From Cognatundibacterium jejuense (GTDB lineage: Bacteria > Pseudomonadota > Gammaproteobacteria > Burkholderiales > Burkholderiaceae_D), in the NCBI RefSeq assembly GCF_014284255.1, contig NZ_JACOFV010000001.1, forward strand, positions 248,001 through 312,000: 64,000 nt of DNA, in the 5' to 3' direction. Below, piece after piece: positions 10,307 to 20,307 of the stretch (its first letter is position 1; each line of letters begins with the position of its first letter). The notes beneath the pieces are model-generated. The model saw only the letters and a list, made by a program, of their open reading frames with translations. It did no database searches and was not told the origin of the DNA. The position numbers and the translations under genes are program-made.

Positions 10307-10888
10307 ATGACCCGTGTTCTTATCCTCGGCGCAAACGGTCAAGTCGCTCGCCACACAACGGCGCGCTTTCTTGCAAACTCGAATGCGAGACTTACTCTTT
10401 ATTTGCGTCGTGCGAGCCGACTAAAGAACCCAGATCCAAAACGCGTGACGGTGGTCGAGGGTGATGTTCTTGACATGTCAGCTTTGATCAGCGCAATGCG
10501 CGATCAGGACGTGGTGTTTGCCAGTCTTGCTGGGGATTTGAACAAGCAGGCACAAAGCATCGTGGCCGCGATGGACAAAGCCGGTTTGAAGCGACTGATC
10601 TTCGTCAGCTCAATGGGCATCTATGGCGAAGTACCAGGCGAAAAATATCGCAGCATACTGGACCCATACCGCGACGCCGCTGCCGTCATCGAAGTATCAA
10701 ATCTAGACTACACGGTTCTGCGTCCCGGCTGGTTTACGCAAAACCCGAAAATCGATTACCAAATCACGCAAAAGGGCGAGCCATTCCTCGGACACGACAT
10801 ATCGTTGAATAGTCTGTCGGATTTGATCGTCAAGCTGTCGCTGGATCCAAAGCTGTATGTCGGCTGCAGCATCGGCGTAAGTCAGTAA
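10307..10888 (+). CDS. NAD(P)-binding NmrA/SDR-like reductase
   Basis: A 193-residue Rossmann protein of the atypical SDR (NmrA/YwnB-like) type. The dinucleotide loop is LILGANGQVARHTTARFL at residues 4-21, followed by the ribose/phosphate region (YLRRASRL), VVEGDVLD, the LIFVSSMGIYGEVPG active-site strand and VLRPGWFT. Shorter than a classical SDR, as usual for this group. It sits 9 bp after the truncated reductase and 33 bp before the intact one. Substrate unknown; members often bind or reduce quinones or flavins. Confidence 0.85.
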   Translation: MTRVLILGANGQVARHTTARFLANSNARLTLYLRRASRLKNPDPKRVTVVEGDVLDMSALISAMRDQDVVFASLAGDLNKQAQSIVAAMDKAGLKRLIFVSSMGIYGEVPGEKYRSILDPYRDAAAVIEVSNLDYTVLRPGWFTQNPKIDYQITQKGEPFLGHDISLNSLSDLIVKLSLDPKLYVGCSIGVSQ

Positions 10889-11905
<1,017 letters not shown>

Positions 11906-11951
11906 ATTCGCCGAATTAAACCATTTCAATTCAACTACGAAGGGTTAGATT

Positions 11952-12779
11952 ATGAACAAAGTGATTGTTGTCATAGGCGCCGGTTCAATCGGACAGGCTA
12001 TCGCACGCCGTGTAAGTGCCGGAAAGCATGTGTTGCTGGCAGACCTGAAGCAGGAGAATGCGGACGCCGCCGCAAAGGTTCTTGCTGATGCTGGATTCGA
12101 AGTAACAACGGCTGTTGTCGATGTGGGCTCACGTGCATCGGTTCATGCGCTTGTTGAAACGGCTACAGCCCTCGGAAACGTAACGGGCCTGATTCATGCA
12201 GCCGGTGTTTCACCGTCCCAGGCCACACCAGCTACTATCCTGAAGATTGATCTATACGGCACCGCCCTGATTCTAGAAGAGTTCGGTAACGTAATCGCCG
12301 AGGGTGGCGCGGGAGTCGTTATTGCATCGCAATCCGGGCACCGCTTGCCTGGTCTTAGTACAGAGCAGAACACAGCGCTTGCCACTACTCCCACCGAGCA
12401 ATTACTCGCGCTTCCGATGCTGCAATCGGATCAAATTAAAGACTCTCTGCATGCCTACCAGCTTTCGAAGCGGGGAAATTCTCTGCGGGTTATGGCCGAA
12501 GCAGTTCGGTGGGGAAAACGCGGCGCGCGCATCAATACCATCAGTCCGGGTATTATCTTCACGCCCCTTGCCAGGGATGAGCTGAACGGCCCTCGCGGAG
12601 AAGGCTATCGCCGTATGATCGACCTGTCTCCTGCCAAACGCGGCGGCACGCCCGATGAGGTCGGTGCCGTTGGCGCACTGCTCATGGGCGAGGATGGCGG
12701 TTTCATTACCGGTAGCGACTTCCTCATGGACGGCGGGGTGACAGCGTCGTATTGGTACGGCGAACTTGCCGCAAAATGA
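11952..12779 (+). CDS. Short-chain dehydrogenase/reductase
   Basis: A 275-residue classical SDR. VIGAGSIGQAIARRV (residues 6-20) is the cofactor loop; ADLKQENAD and VVDVGS suggest NAD preference; the active site is YQLSKRGN (Tyr-x3-Lys), followed by NTISPGIIFTPLA and the C-terminal GSDFLMDGGVTASYW. The insert between the central NAG-like segment (HAAGVSP) and the Tyr is longer than usual. It is part of the same-strand run behind the LysR regulator; substrate unknown. Confidence 0.92.
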   Translation: MNKVIVVIGAGSIGQAIARRVSAGKHVLLADLKQENADAAAKVLADAGFEVTTAVVDVGSRASVHALVETATALGNVTGLIHAAGVSPSQATPATILKIDLYGTALILEEFGNVIAEGGAGVVIASQSGHRLPGLSTEQNTALATTPTEQLLALPMLQSDQIKDSLHAYQLSKRGNSLRVMAEAVRWGKRGARINTISPGIIFTPLARDELNGPRGEGYRRMIDLSPAKRGGTPDEVGAVGALLMGEDGGFITGSDFLMDGGVTASYWYGELAAK

Positions 12780-12787
12780 TCGACTAA

Positions 12788-12815
12788 AAAAATTGGCGTT
12801 ATTGAGCCAATTTTT
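12788..12815. terminator. Hairpin after the SDR gene
   Basis: Stem AAAAATTGGC / GCCAATTTTT with an 8-base loop, ending in a T run. It is a plausible terminator or attenuator between the SDR and the cupin gene, which would split the run into two transcription units. Confidence 0.6.
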
Positions 12816-12861
12816 CGTACTCAATAATGAATATATCCAATGAACCTAAAGGAAATTTCTT

Positions 12862-13290
12862 ATGCAACTCAAACGCGTAGGCTCGCAGCCATCAATAAAA
12901 GGCCCTGAAGAATATTTCGCCGGGAACGTACGAATTGACATGCTCAATATCGCACCCGAGCCTTCCCGTGTCTCGTGTGCCAGTGTCACATTTGAACCTG
13001 GGGCCAGATCGGCGTGGCATACACATCCGCTCGGACAAACACTGATCGTCACCGCCGGATGCGGATGGACACAATGTGAAGGTGAACCGATCGTGGAGAT
13101 CCGGGCGGGTGATGTAATCTGGTGCCCACCGGGTCATAAGCACTGGCACGGTGCCACGCCAACAACTTCGATGACACATATCGCAGTTCAAGAAGCACTC
13201 GATGGTAAAAATGTGAACTGGATGGAGAAAGTCACCGACGCACAATATTTTTCAGGCACGCCCACATCAGAATCGAATCCCGCTGTTTAA
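12862..13290 (+). CDS. Cupin domain protein (mandelonitrile-lyase/YhhW-like small cupin)
   Basis: A 142-residue single-domain cupin. Metal ligands are visible in the first motif ([17 protein letters not shown]: His, His, Gln) and second motif ([16 protein letters not shown]: His). This small cupin class includes Mn-dependent hydroxynitrile lyases and proteins commonly linked to AKRs and carboxymuconolactone decarboxylases. The in vivo substrate cannot be read from the sequence. A clear AAAGGAAAT ribosome-binding site precedes the ATG. Confidence 0.88.
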   Translation: MQLKRVGSQPSIKGPEEYFAGNVRIDMLNIAPEPSRVSCASVTFEPGARSAWHTHPLGQTLIVTAGCGWTQCEGEPIVEIRAGDVIWCPPGHKHWHGATPTTSMTHIAVQEALDGKNVNWMEKVTDAQYFSGTPTSESNPAV

Positions 13291-13332
13291 TGCATAAATC
13301 TCCATCATCGAATTAATTTGAAAGGAATTTAA

Positions 13333-14181
<849 letters not shown>

Positions 14182-14290
14182 GCCAGCAAGCTGGAAATCT
14201 CCTCCGCCAGTATTTGTGGAAAATTAATGATCAGTCATATGGCACAGATGTTCTGCACAGCATTTTTGAATGTCTGCTTCGTGGGGAGTT

Positions 14291-14322
14291 CGATGTCCGT
14301 TGTGGGCACAAAGCTGTCAGTC
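14291..14322 (-). repeat. Palindromic island repeat, copy c
   Basis: On the minus strand it reads TGACAGCTTTGTGCCCACAA then CGGACATCG, matching copy a (9038) closely. It lies at the inner edge of right end R1, facing the cargo genes of island 1. Confidence 0.5.
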
Positions 14323-14456
14323 GAAAAGCATTGTGCGTCGGCCGTCGCGATCTATGCCGCTTCCAGGTATTTTTGATATGGTATTTTGTATGGTATCGAC
14401 ACGCAGTGCAAACGCTAGCTGGTTGATTTTATAGCGTTTTAATGTGTTATTGATCA
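14313..14456 (+). repeat. Island right-end sequence R1
   Basis: Related to 18317-18460. The clearest match starts at 14378 (ATGGYATTTTGTATGGTAT, then GACACGCAG and a GCAAA-GCTAG segment) and runs to the att-like core. It contains direct repeats of TATGGTAT, possible integrase arm sites, comparable with the ATGGCAT repeats in the left end. Confidence 0.7.
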
Positions 14457-14470
14457 TCGAGTGGGAATGA
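14457..14470 (+). other. Middle att-like site, copy of the guaA 3' end
   Basis: TCGAGTGGGAATGA, corresponding to the guaA end (IEWE-stop) with a different stop codon. It joins right end R1 to left end L2, as expected for two islands inserted in tandem. Confidence 0.65.
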
Positions 14471-14510
14471 GGTTGTTTTTTAACCCATTGATTCTATTGT
14501 GTTAATGATG

Positions 14511-14550
14511 TGCCATTGATGATGTTGACTACATTATCAATGGCATTTTT
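14511..14550 (+). terminator. Left-end hairpin of island 2
   Basis: TGCCATTGATGAT / ATTATCAATGGCA with one mismatch and a 9-base loop, followed by TTTTT. It is the counterpart of the terminator at 8887-8926. Confidence 0.6.
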
Positions 14551-14660
14551 CATGGCATAGGGCCGACACTGAATCGAAGATATAGCAAATACCATGTGAC
14601 CGTATCGGCAAACGCCATGGTATCGACAACCGGGCGCATTGCAGTGCTTGTACTGATGCC

Positions 14661-14695
14661 ATCGATGTCCGCTTTCGACACCAACCGGATGTTGG
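14661..14695 (-). repeat. Palindromic island repeat, copy b (degenerate)
   Basis: Minus strand reads CCGGTTGGTGTCGAAAGCGG then ACATCGATGG. It keeps the AGCGGACAT half but the other half has drifted. It lies at the inner edge of L2. Confidence 0.4.
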
Positions 14696-14752
14696 CAATG
14701 GCATTGAAACCCGTCGGCAGTTGAGTATTATATTTTTTTGATAGGACGCTTA

Positions 14753-14990
14753 TGGCATCCCTGCCTTTTAGTCTTTGGTTATTCTTTGGATTTGCAGCAT
14801 TAGCTTATCTGGCGCCCCCCCATTTTTGGAAGTAGTGAAGATCCAATTGCCGTCGACCTTTGAACAATTAGGCGAACCAAGTTTTGGCACCATATTTTCG
14901 CGTGATCCTAATAGCAGGGGAAGCTCACACCAAGGTATGCCTGCTATGCCAATTCAGGCTAGCAAAGATAAAAAAATATTCAACGCGTGA
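14753..14990 (+). pseudogene. Small membrane-protein gene interrupted at a run of seven C
   Basis: ATG at 14753 opens a frame reading MASLPFSLWLFFGFAALAYL, a good hydrophobic segment, which then meets a run of seven C at 14815-14821 and stops shortly after (APPHFWK). Shifting frame at the C run gives a continuation APPFLEVVKIQLPSTFEQLG to a stop at 14990. One extra C or two fewer would restore a protein of about 78 residues. It may be a real frameshift, a homopolymer sequencing error, or phase variation. I do not recognise the product. Confidence 0.5.
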
Positions 14991-15051
14991 TTTTCGAAGC
15001 GCGATTTGTGGCAAGCTTTATCTTATTTTTTACATTGAATGAAAGTCAACC

Positions 15052-15813
15052 ATGGTTAGACGCCACATTGTGCCAATTGTGTGTACTTCGCTACTTTGCT
15101 CGCTAGCGCACGCCGAGGCGGACGACGGTGTTGTGCCATACCGGCCCACCGTATCCAATCCGGCGCAGTTGTCGTCTCCAGGGCAGTTGGAGCTCGAATT
15201 TGGTGGACTCAGCGCTAAGACTGGTGACGTGAGTCGCGGCAGCTTACCTTACCTACTTAAGCTGGCTTTTAATGAAAATTGGGGTGTGCTTTTAGGCGGC
15301 GAAGCCTGGGTTCGCAATGCCAACAACGGTGTCGTGGATCGTGGATTTGGTGATACAACCGCCGCACTTAAGCGGGCATTTTTGATCAGCGAGTCCACCG
15401 CGTTGGGACTTGAATTCAATGTAAAGTCGCCCACGGCGAACACGGCAATAGGTACCGGAAAGGTGGATTACGGCATCAACGGAATTGTTAGTCATGATTT
15501 TGGCCAAATTCAAATTGATCTCAACCTAAATGCGACGCACCTAGGTGGCACGGATGCTTTGGAAGGGGCTGTTCAAACCGGTTGGGCCGGATCGCTTTCC
15601 TATACCGTTGACGACAAATGGCAGTTGGACTTGGAAGTCTCAGGCACCAAACGACGCCTTGTGCCGAATACGGCACAATTTCTGGCTGCGGTGAGTTACA
15701 GCCCGACTAAACGCATGACCGTGGACATTGGTATCGTTAAAGGCTTAAATCCGTCATCGCCGGATTGGGCTATTTTCACTGGAATCGTGGTTCCAGTCAC
15801 AAAATTTTGGTAG
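15052..15813 (+). CDS. Outer-membrane beta-barrel protein, phenol-pathway transporter-like
   Basis: A 253-residue exported protein. Signal peptide at residues 1-21 (IVPIVCTSLLCSLAHA). The mature part alternates polar and hydrophobic residues in strands with Gly turns (LELEFGGLSAKTGDV, WGVLLGGEAWVRN, YGINGIVSHDFGQIQIDLNL) and ends with a terminal aromatic residue (VVPVTKFW), the signature of outer-membrane barrels. It resembles the MetA-pathway-of-phenol-degradation family of putative transporters. Substrate unknown. It is a cargo gene of island 2 with its own 5' region; no partner gene is obvious. Confidence 0.75.
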   Translation: MVRRHIVPIVCTSLLCSLAHAEADDGVVPYRPTVSNPAQLSSPGQLELEFGGLSAKTGDVSRGSLPYLLKLAFNENWGVLLGGEAWVRNANNGVVDRGFGDTTAALKRAFLISESTALGLEFNVKSPTANTAIGTGKVDYGINGIVSHDFGQIQIDLNLNATHLGGTDALEGAVQTGWAGSLSYTVDDKWQLDLEVSGTKRRLVPNTAQFLAAVSYSPTKRMTVDIGIVKGLNPSSPDWAIFTGIVVPVTKFW

Positions 15814-15972
15814 CCGCTCGATATCAGATTATTGGTCACTAGATGATTGACTAAATCATTCAAATACCAAACTTCTTAGCAGGATTTAATGTTGATAAGC
15901 ATTGCTCGGTAATCTGATGTACGTTACTCGCGGCCGATTTTAGAAATAGAAACGACGGCTATTTGGAGAGAA

Positions 15973-16269
15973 ATGGCAAAACTAATTTGGACCGCTCCGA
16001 TGCGGTACTATTCAAAAAATGATGAGGCTACTTTCTTCGGACGGCTAAAATCAATCCCTGGTGTAACTGATGTTGCGGGAAGCGGTCGTGAGCTGACGAT
16101 ACTTCTGCGCTCCAAGCGTCTTGCGGCAGCTAGTCTTCGGGAACTGATTGCACTATATCGAAGATACGAAGGGAATATGACGGAACTTGCGCAGTTCGCG
16201 AACGAGTCCAACGCAAATTGGTTTCAGACTCTCACAGCATATTGGTACAAAGAAGTATTTGAATCTTAG
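15973..16269 (+). CDS. Hypothetical protein, 98 aa
   Basis: I do not recognise this protein. It opens MAKLIWTAPMRYYSKNDEAT and has a short alpha/beta pattern (GRLKSIPGVTDVAGSGRELT ILLRSKRLAA), then a helical C-terminus ending WYKEVFES. No signal peptide or membrane segment. A clear ribosome-binding site (TTGGAGAGAA) sits right before the ATG. It is followed 46 bp later by another unknown gene on the same strand, so the two may form a pair; size and pairing fit small immunity-like or polymorphic-toxin accessory proteins, but nothing in the sequence proves this. Confidence 0.6.
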   Translation: MAKLIWTAPMRYYSKNDEATFFGRLKSIPGVTDVAGSGRELTILLRSKRLAAASLRELIALYRRYEGNMTELAQFANESNANWFQTLTAYWYKEVFES

Positions 16270-16315
16270 TGTGGAGGTCACAGGAATCATATATACAAAA
16301 AAGAGAACAACGCAA

Positions 16316-16714
16316 ATGAGCTGTGTCTTTCGAATTTCTGGTGAATTATTGGACATTGATGCTTTGCTGGCACAGTGCGCAATCCCTGTATGTAGAATGT
16401 GGAGAAAAGGTGAGCCACGCATCCTCAAAGGAAAATTTCATTCCGACTCCGGCGCCAACTTTATTGCAAGCGATGCTGACTTCGTTGAGTTTGACAATCA
16501 GCTTGTCGACGCAACTGCATTCCTCAAAGGGCATGCTTCGGAAATCGCGAAAATTATTGCGTTCCCTGGCCTGCAAAATGCGATTCTCGATTTTGCAGTT
16601 GCAACTAAGGATGGTTACACTACACAAAGTTCGTACTTACCACCAAAGTTTGTTCAACTGGTTGCGCGTTTAGAAATCGGTGTGGGAATTTCCCATTACC
16701 CTAGCGCTGATTAA
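16316..16714 (+). CDS. Hypothetical protein, DUF4279-like
   Basis: A 132-residue soluble protein. The start at 16316 is preferred (AGAGAACAACGCAA upstream); longer in-frame starts reach back into the previous gene. The opening CVFRISGELLDIDALLAQ followed by VCRMWRKGEPRI and a phase of strand and helix resembles the layout of DUF4279 proteins (G-(D/E) strand, helix, then a KG segment), a family often seen as single-gene cargo. The match is by eye and weak. It is followed within 5 bp by a copy of the palindromic island repeat. Confidence 0.55.
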   Translation: MSCVFRISGELLDIDALLAQCAIPVCRMWRKGEPRILKGKFHSDSGANFIASDADFVEFDNQLVDATAFLKGHASEIAKIIAFPGLQNAILDFAVATKDGYTTQSSYLPPKFVQLVARLEIGVGISHYPSAD

Positions 16715-16717
16715 TGA

Positions 16718-16751
16718 TAGCGAGGCCGAAGTCGGCCATGAGCAGTCATCC
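16718..16751 (-). repeat. Palindromic island repeat, copy d
   Basis: Minus strand reads ATGACTGCTCATGGCCGACT then TCGGCC. It begins immediately behind the stop codon of the gene ending at 16714. Confidence 0.55.
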
Positions 16752-16832
16752 ATTTACACCTCCGAATTGATATTGCTTTGCTAATTTTTGTATGGCAATA
16801 TGCCTTTGATTCAAAAAATAAAAGGAAAGTTA

Positions 16833-17063
16833 ATGTTGCTGGAAAATCGTAAATGGTTTCAGTTGATGGCCGGAGGAATTGGGTTGGTTGCGGCATGCCT
16901 TAGTTTTTGGGTCGCGCGGTCAGCATTTCCAGTCGATGTGTCTGAATCGGCTAAATTCGCGTTGGCTCTGCTTATGCTTGGGGCAATTTCCGGATTTTCT
17001 CGCCTGCTTACAACATTTCTACCTTTATTTCTTCCAAAAATATTTCCGAGTCTTGACTCTTAA
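16833..17063 (+). CDS. Small membrane protein, unknown
   Basis: A 76-residue protein with two membrane segments: residues about 9-27 (FQLMAGGIGLVAACLSFWVA) and about 39-65 (LALLMLGAISGFSRLLTTFL). The start at 16833 is chosen because AAGGAAAG lies 4-11 bp upstream; in-frame ATG or TTG codons at 16800 and 16788 lack such a site. No family recognised. It is a single-gene unit followed by a palindromic repeat copy at 17086. Confidence 0.6.
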   Translation: MLLENRKWFQLMAGGIGLVAACLSFWVARSAFPVDVSESAKFALALLMLGAISGFSRLLTTFLPLFLPKIFPSLDS

Positions 17064-17085
17064 ATTAGGGCATTTAATGTTGGAC

Positions 17086-17119
17086 AGGATGTCACCTGCC
17101 GGCCATGACCAGTCGTTCC
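17086..17119 (-). repeat. Palindromic island repeat, copy e
   Basis: Minus strand reads AACGACTGGTCATGGCCGGC then AGGTGACATCC. It lies 22 bp behind the stop codon of the gene ending at 17063. Confidence 0.55.
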
Positions 17120-17154
17120 TAGCTGCTAATCGTGTTCATTTTTAAGGACAATGC

Positions 17155-17532
17155 ATGGCGCTGATTCATCATAAATCATTACCCGACCATTCAACTCTCT
17201 TGTCAGGGCGCGTCCCGCCCGACGATATCGGTTTCCAGTCTAACCAGCTTCAGATTTGGTACAACAATACGAATGAGAGCTGGGTTGGCGATGGAGAAGT
17301 ACCCCATTGCCATACCTCAAGCGATGAGTGTTTCATTGTTCTCAAAGGGGCGATTGAAGTGGAAGTTGAAGGGGCACGAACGATTATACGTGAGCGGGAA
17401 TTTTGCTGCTTCCCAGTTGGCGTATATCATGCGGTTACCAAAGTATTTCCTCCGGTCGAAACCTTGATGTTGCGAGCTCCTTCAGTCGAAGATAAGATAT
17501 ATCAACTTGCTCGGTCAAAGAATGGAGAGTAG
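17155..17532 (+). CDS. Cupin domain protein
   Basis: A 125-residue small cupin: metal-binding first motif VPHCHTSSDECFIVLKG (His, His, Glu) and second motif FCCFPVGVYHAV (His). Single-domain, no signal peptide. A ribosome-binding site (AAGGACA) precedes the ATG. Substrate unknown; this class covers sensors, isomerases and small dioxygenases. It is the second cupin in the tandem islands but not closely related to the one at 12862. A palindromic repeat copy starts at its stop codon. Confidence 0.85.
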   Translation: MALIHHKSLPDHSTLLSGRVPPDDIGFQSNQLQIWYNNTNESWVGDGEVPHCHTSSDECFIVLKGAIEVEVEGARTIIREREFCCFPVGVYHAVTKVFPPVETLMLRAPSVEDKIYQLARSKNGE

Positions 17533-17567
17533 ATGGCTGCCTGCAGTCGGCCAAGAGCTGTCACTTA
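17533..17567 (-). repeat. Palindromic island repeat, copy f
   Basis: Minus strand reads AAGTGACAGCTCTTGGCCGA then CTGCAGGCAGCC. It begins directly at the stop codon of the cupin gene at 17155. Confidence 0.55.
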
Positions 17568-17625
17568 CAATTATTTAGATCAATCCGCGCTTTGACGTCG
17601 GGCGTTTGCTAAACAAACGCTGATT

Positions 17626-18261
17626 GTGGCGGCAACGAGTAAAAGACAAACCGTGATTTCTATATTTTCGCGTCTCTATAAATGGCTCGCAGCAAATTCC
17701 TACGCTGAGTTTGCCGAGGTTAGGGCCTTTCCTCATGAACTCGCAGTAGTGTCACGAGCCACCGTCGTTAGACTCTCTAGCGGACAAAAGCATCCGCCGT
17801 CGTCGGACACATTTCAAGTCAATTTGAGGGGTGATACGCTTAGCATACCCTACCGCGTGTACTACGACAAAGAGCAACTGATTAAATGTATTGGATGTCG
17901 TGGGTCTGAGCAAATCGTTGCGCTCTGTCTCGGTAGTCGGCATTGTGATGGGTACATGCGCGAAAAATGTGTCAAAGAACTCCTCCTGCGAGATGAGTAC
18001 TGGGTAGTCCCTTTCATTGTTCAACTTCTTGGTGAGTACGTAGTAGAAATCACCGTTCATATTGAGAAATTTCTACAGAGGGCAGATGATAATGAATACA
18101 CAAATTTTCTTCACGAGAATACCAAATATTTTGAGAAGCTAGAACGTCGTGCCATAAGTTATTGGAACGAATATTACCGTCAACAATATCCTAAGTTGGA
18201 TGAATATCCGGCGACCAGAGCAATCCGCACATTGAAGCGGCGTCACATTGCCGGTGGATAG
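17626..18261 (+). CDS. Hypothetical protein, 211 aa
   Basis: I do not assign a function. The product is soluble, with a region that looks like a conserved core: PYRVYYDKEQL, then ALCLGSRHCDGYMREKCVKE and EYWVVPFIVQLLGEYVVEI. Similar core sentences occur in uncharacterised proteobacterial proteins carried as isolated cargo genes. The start is uncertain: GTG at 17626 is the longest option and GTG at 17653 another; neither has a good ribosome-binding site. It is the last cargo gene of island 2, followed by a reversed repeat copy. Confidence 0.6.
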   Translation: MAATSKRQTVISIFSRLYKWLAANSYAEFAEVRAFPHELAVVSRATVVRLSSGQKHPPSSDTFQVNLRGDTLSIPYRVYYDKEQLIKCIGCRGSEQIVALCLGSRHCDGYMREKCVKELLLRDEYWVVPFIVQLLGEYVVEITVHIEKFLQRADDNEYTNFLHENTKYFEKLERRAISYWNEYYRQQYPKLDEYPATRAIRTLKRRHIAGG

Positions 18262-18293
18262 CAGATTTCATCTCGCATTTCCCTCGGTATTTT

Positions 18294-18325
18294 GAATGAC
18301 AGCTTTGTGGCGTAAGCGGTCACTC
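18294..18325 (+). repeat. Palindromic island repeat, copy g (opposite orientation)
   Basis: Plus strand reads AATGACAGCTTTGTGGCGTA then AGCGGTCACT. It lies at the inner edge of R2 and is inverted relative to the other six copies, yet both this copy and copy c are followed by TCGAAAA, so the element itself seems to have flipped. Confidence 0.55.
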
Positions 18326-18460
18326 GAAAAACGCTTTTCGTCGAGCTGCGCGAGCTGTATAGCTTAGAGGGTTTCTTAGCATGGCATTTTGTATGGTATT
18401 GACACGCAGCGCAAATGCTAGTTGCTTAATTTCATATTGTTTTCCGGCTCTATTGATGAC
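18317..18460 (+). repeat. Island right-end sequence R2
   Basis: Counterpart of R1 (14313-14456), with the ATGGCATTTTGTATGGTAT block at 18381 and the GACACGCAG-GCAAA-GCTAG block after it. Confidence 0.7.
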
Positions 18461-18473
18461 TAAGTGGGAGTGA
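18459..18473 (+). other. attR-like site, third copy of the guaA 3' end
   Basis: ACTAAGTGGGAGTGA shares the GTGGGARTRA core with the guaA end. Sequence beyond it does not resemble L1 or L2, so this is probably where the original chromosome resumes. Confidence 0.55.
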
Positions 18474-18520
18474 TTTGATGTCTGGCAACACCAGGTATTG
18501 ATTGGCAGAGACACCCCAGA

Positions 18521-18545
18521 AGCCCGCATCGTTGCGGGCTTTTTG
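18521..18545 (+). terminator. Rho-independent terminator, probably the ancestral guaA terminator
   Basis: Stem AGCCCGCA / TGCGGGCT with a TCGT loop, followed by TTTTT. It is oriented for plus-strand transcription and lies 48 bp beyond the last att-like site, where the guaA terminator would lie if both islands were removed. Confidence 0.75.
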
Positions 18546-18576
18546 TGTTTGACGTGTTATGTTGATTCACGTTGGT

Positions 18577-20307
18577 TTAAAACTCAACCCAGTCCTTGTC
18601 AGTGTTTGCCATTTTTTCTCTTTTCTTTGGTGGCAGGGCGGGCACCATTTTGAGCTTTCTTTGATTTGGAGTGCTGGCTGGTTTAATTGCTGCCGCTTTT
18701 TTTAGTTTTAGGGGTTGTTGGCTTTTGGGATTTTTATCCAAATCATGGTTGATTTTAAATGAATGCACCAGTTTTTCGAGTTCAGCGGCTTGTTCATTGA
18801 GTGATTGTGACGCTGCTGCAGCTTCTTCGACCAAAGCGGCATTTTGCTGTGTGGTTTCGTCGATTTGGGCAACCGCCATATGGATTTGATCGATGCCGGC
18901 GGTCTGTTCCTGGCTGGCATTCGTAATTTCACTAATCACTGCTGATACACGTTGGACGCTGATGACAACTTCTTGTATCGTGGCGCCAGCTTCATCTACC
19001 ATCTTCGCGCCATTGGCTACTTTTTCTACGGTGTCTGAGATCAGGGTTTTAATTTCTTTGGCGGCAGTGGCGCTGCGTTGTGCCAGGTTGCGGACTTCAC
19101 TGGCGACGACTGCAAAGCCGCGACCTTGTTCTCCTGCACGTGCGGCTTCAACGGCGGCATTCAACGCGAGGATATTAGTCTGGAATGCAATGCCGTCGAT
19201 GACGCTAATAATGTCGACGATTTTTTTCGATGAGTCATTGATAGCGCCCATGGTTGCGATGACGTCGCCCACCATTTTTCCACCTTTGCCGGCGACTTCA
19301 GACGCAGTGCTGGCAAGTTGATTTGCCTGGAGAGAATTCTCGGCATTTTGTTTTACGGTGCTGGTTAATTCTTCCATTGATGAGGCGGTTTCTTCCAGTG
19401 AGCTGGCTTGTAACTCAGAGCGTGACGATAATTCCATATTTCCAGTAGAAATTTCGGCTGACGCATTGGCTATTGTTTCCGCGCCGCGAGCGACTTTGCC
19501 CACAATGTCAGCGAAGTTGTCGCGCATGGTTTTGATGGCATAAATGAGACTGTTTGTTTGCGCTTTACTGACATCAATTTCTACTGTCAGATCGCCAGTA
19601 GCAATCTGCGCAGCCACTTTGTTGACGTAGCTTGGTTCTGCGCCAAGTTGGCGTAATAAAGAGCGGGTGATTAAGGTGCCTATGATTGCCGCGCATCCGA
19701 TGGCAGCAAACGCCAGTAGTAGTATGAGGGAGCGCAAATTGGCGTAGGCCTCTGCCGCAGCTAATTCATCATTTTTATTTTTCTCACGTTGTAAATTGAT
19801 AAATTGGTGAATGTGATCTTGCCACATGCCGGTTGCTGGATTGGCTACTTTTAATAAGAAGTCGACACCAGCTTGTTTGTCTTGTTTTGCGAGTTCAAGA
19901 AAGTGATTATTTTTGGGTCTGGCGTCATTCATGTCGCGCTCTATTTCGGCAACGAAGTCCAGACCTTTTTGATCCAGTGGCATTTTCTTTAAATCGTCAA
20001 ATGCTTTGTTATATTCTTCTCTGGCGGCACCGATTTTAGCGAATTCGTGATCGTAAGTGGCCTGATCGGAAATCAGTGCCAGTGATCTGATGACGCGCGA
20101 CACAACATGAACAGAATTGGACATGTCTTCAAGTAATGCCATTTTGACGGCATTGACTTCAGTGACATGTTTTAATTTATCATTGGTGACTGACATTCCA
20201 TAAAGTCCGAGGGCTGAAATGATCGCTAAAAGAGCAAGGACTGACGCGTATCCGGTGATCATCTTTGCTTTGACTGTCAAGGCTGAGAATTTCATTTTTG
20301 CCACCAT
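18577..20307 (-). CDS. Methyl-accepting chemotaxis protein
   Basis: A 576-residue inner-membrane chemoreceptor. Transmembrane segments at about 15-37 and 190-213 flank a four-helix-bundle periplasmic sensor (4HB type). HAMP follows ([24 protein letters not shown]), then the cytoplasmic signalling coiled coil whose hairpin tip reads [20 protein letters not shown] and [19 protein letters not shown]. The C-terminus ends DWVEF, an xWxxF pentapeptide that tethers CheR/CheB. Starts at 20307 or 20295 (both ATG) are possible; GGTGG precedes the second. No che genes are nearby. Confidence 0.95.
   Translation of the reverse strand: MVAKMKFSALTVKAKMITGYASVLALLAIISALGLYGMSVTNDKLKHVTEVNAVKMALLEDMSNSVHVVSRVIRSLALISDQATYDHEFAKIGAAREEYNKAFDDLKKMPLDQKGLDFVAEIERDMNDARPKNNHFLELAKQDKQAGVDFLLKVANPATGMWQDHIHQFINLQREKNKNDELAAAEAYANLRSLILLLAFAAIGCAAIIGTLITRSLLRQLGAEPSYVNKVAAQIATGDLTVEIDVSKAQTNSLIYAIKTMRDNFADIVGKVARGAETIANASAEISTGNMELSSRSELQASSLEETASSMEELTSTVKQNAENSLQANQLASTASEVAGKGGKMVGDVIATMGAINDSSKKIVDIISVIDGIAFQTNILALNAAVEAARAGEQGRGFAVVASEVRNLAQRSATAAKEIKTLISDTVEKVANGAKMVDEAGATIQEVVISVQRVSAVISEITNASQEQTAGIDQIHMAVAQIDETTQQNAALVEEAAAASQSLNEQAAELEKLVHSFKINHDLDKNPKSQQPLKLKKAAAIKPASTPNQRKLKMVPALPPKKREKMANTDKDWVEF

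Larger units (their letters stand above)
14471..14695 (+). repeat. Island left-end sequence L2
   Basis: Second copy of L1 (8847-9072). The first 40 bases after the att core are almost the same, and similarity continues through the hairpin and the ACCATGTGACCGT segment to about 14680, then stops. Confidence 0.75.
14182..14752. other. Non-coding island junction region
   Basis: About 570 bp with no convincing gene. It holds the inner repeat at 14291-14322, the right end of island 1 (14313-14456), the middle att-like site (14457-14470), the left end of island 2 (14471-14695) and its terminator. Confidence 0.7.
14471..18473. mobile_element. guaA-associated genomic island 2 (integrase-less)
   Basis: From the middle att-like site to the third copy at 18459-18473. 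It carries left end L2, a frameshifted small gene, an outer-membrane protein, two unknown proteins, a small membrane protein, a cupin, a further unknown and right end R2. No recombinase or transfer gene is seen. Several cargo genes are each followed by a palindromic repeat. Confidence 0.6.

Noticed and set aside
16711..18330. Integron-like cassette array with attC sites
   Set aside because: The repeats sit behind single genes as cassette ends would, but they lack the paired core sites (RYYYAAC / GTTRRRY) and there is no integron integrase, so they are listed only as a palindromic repeat.
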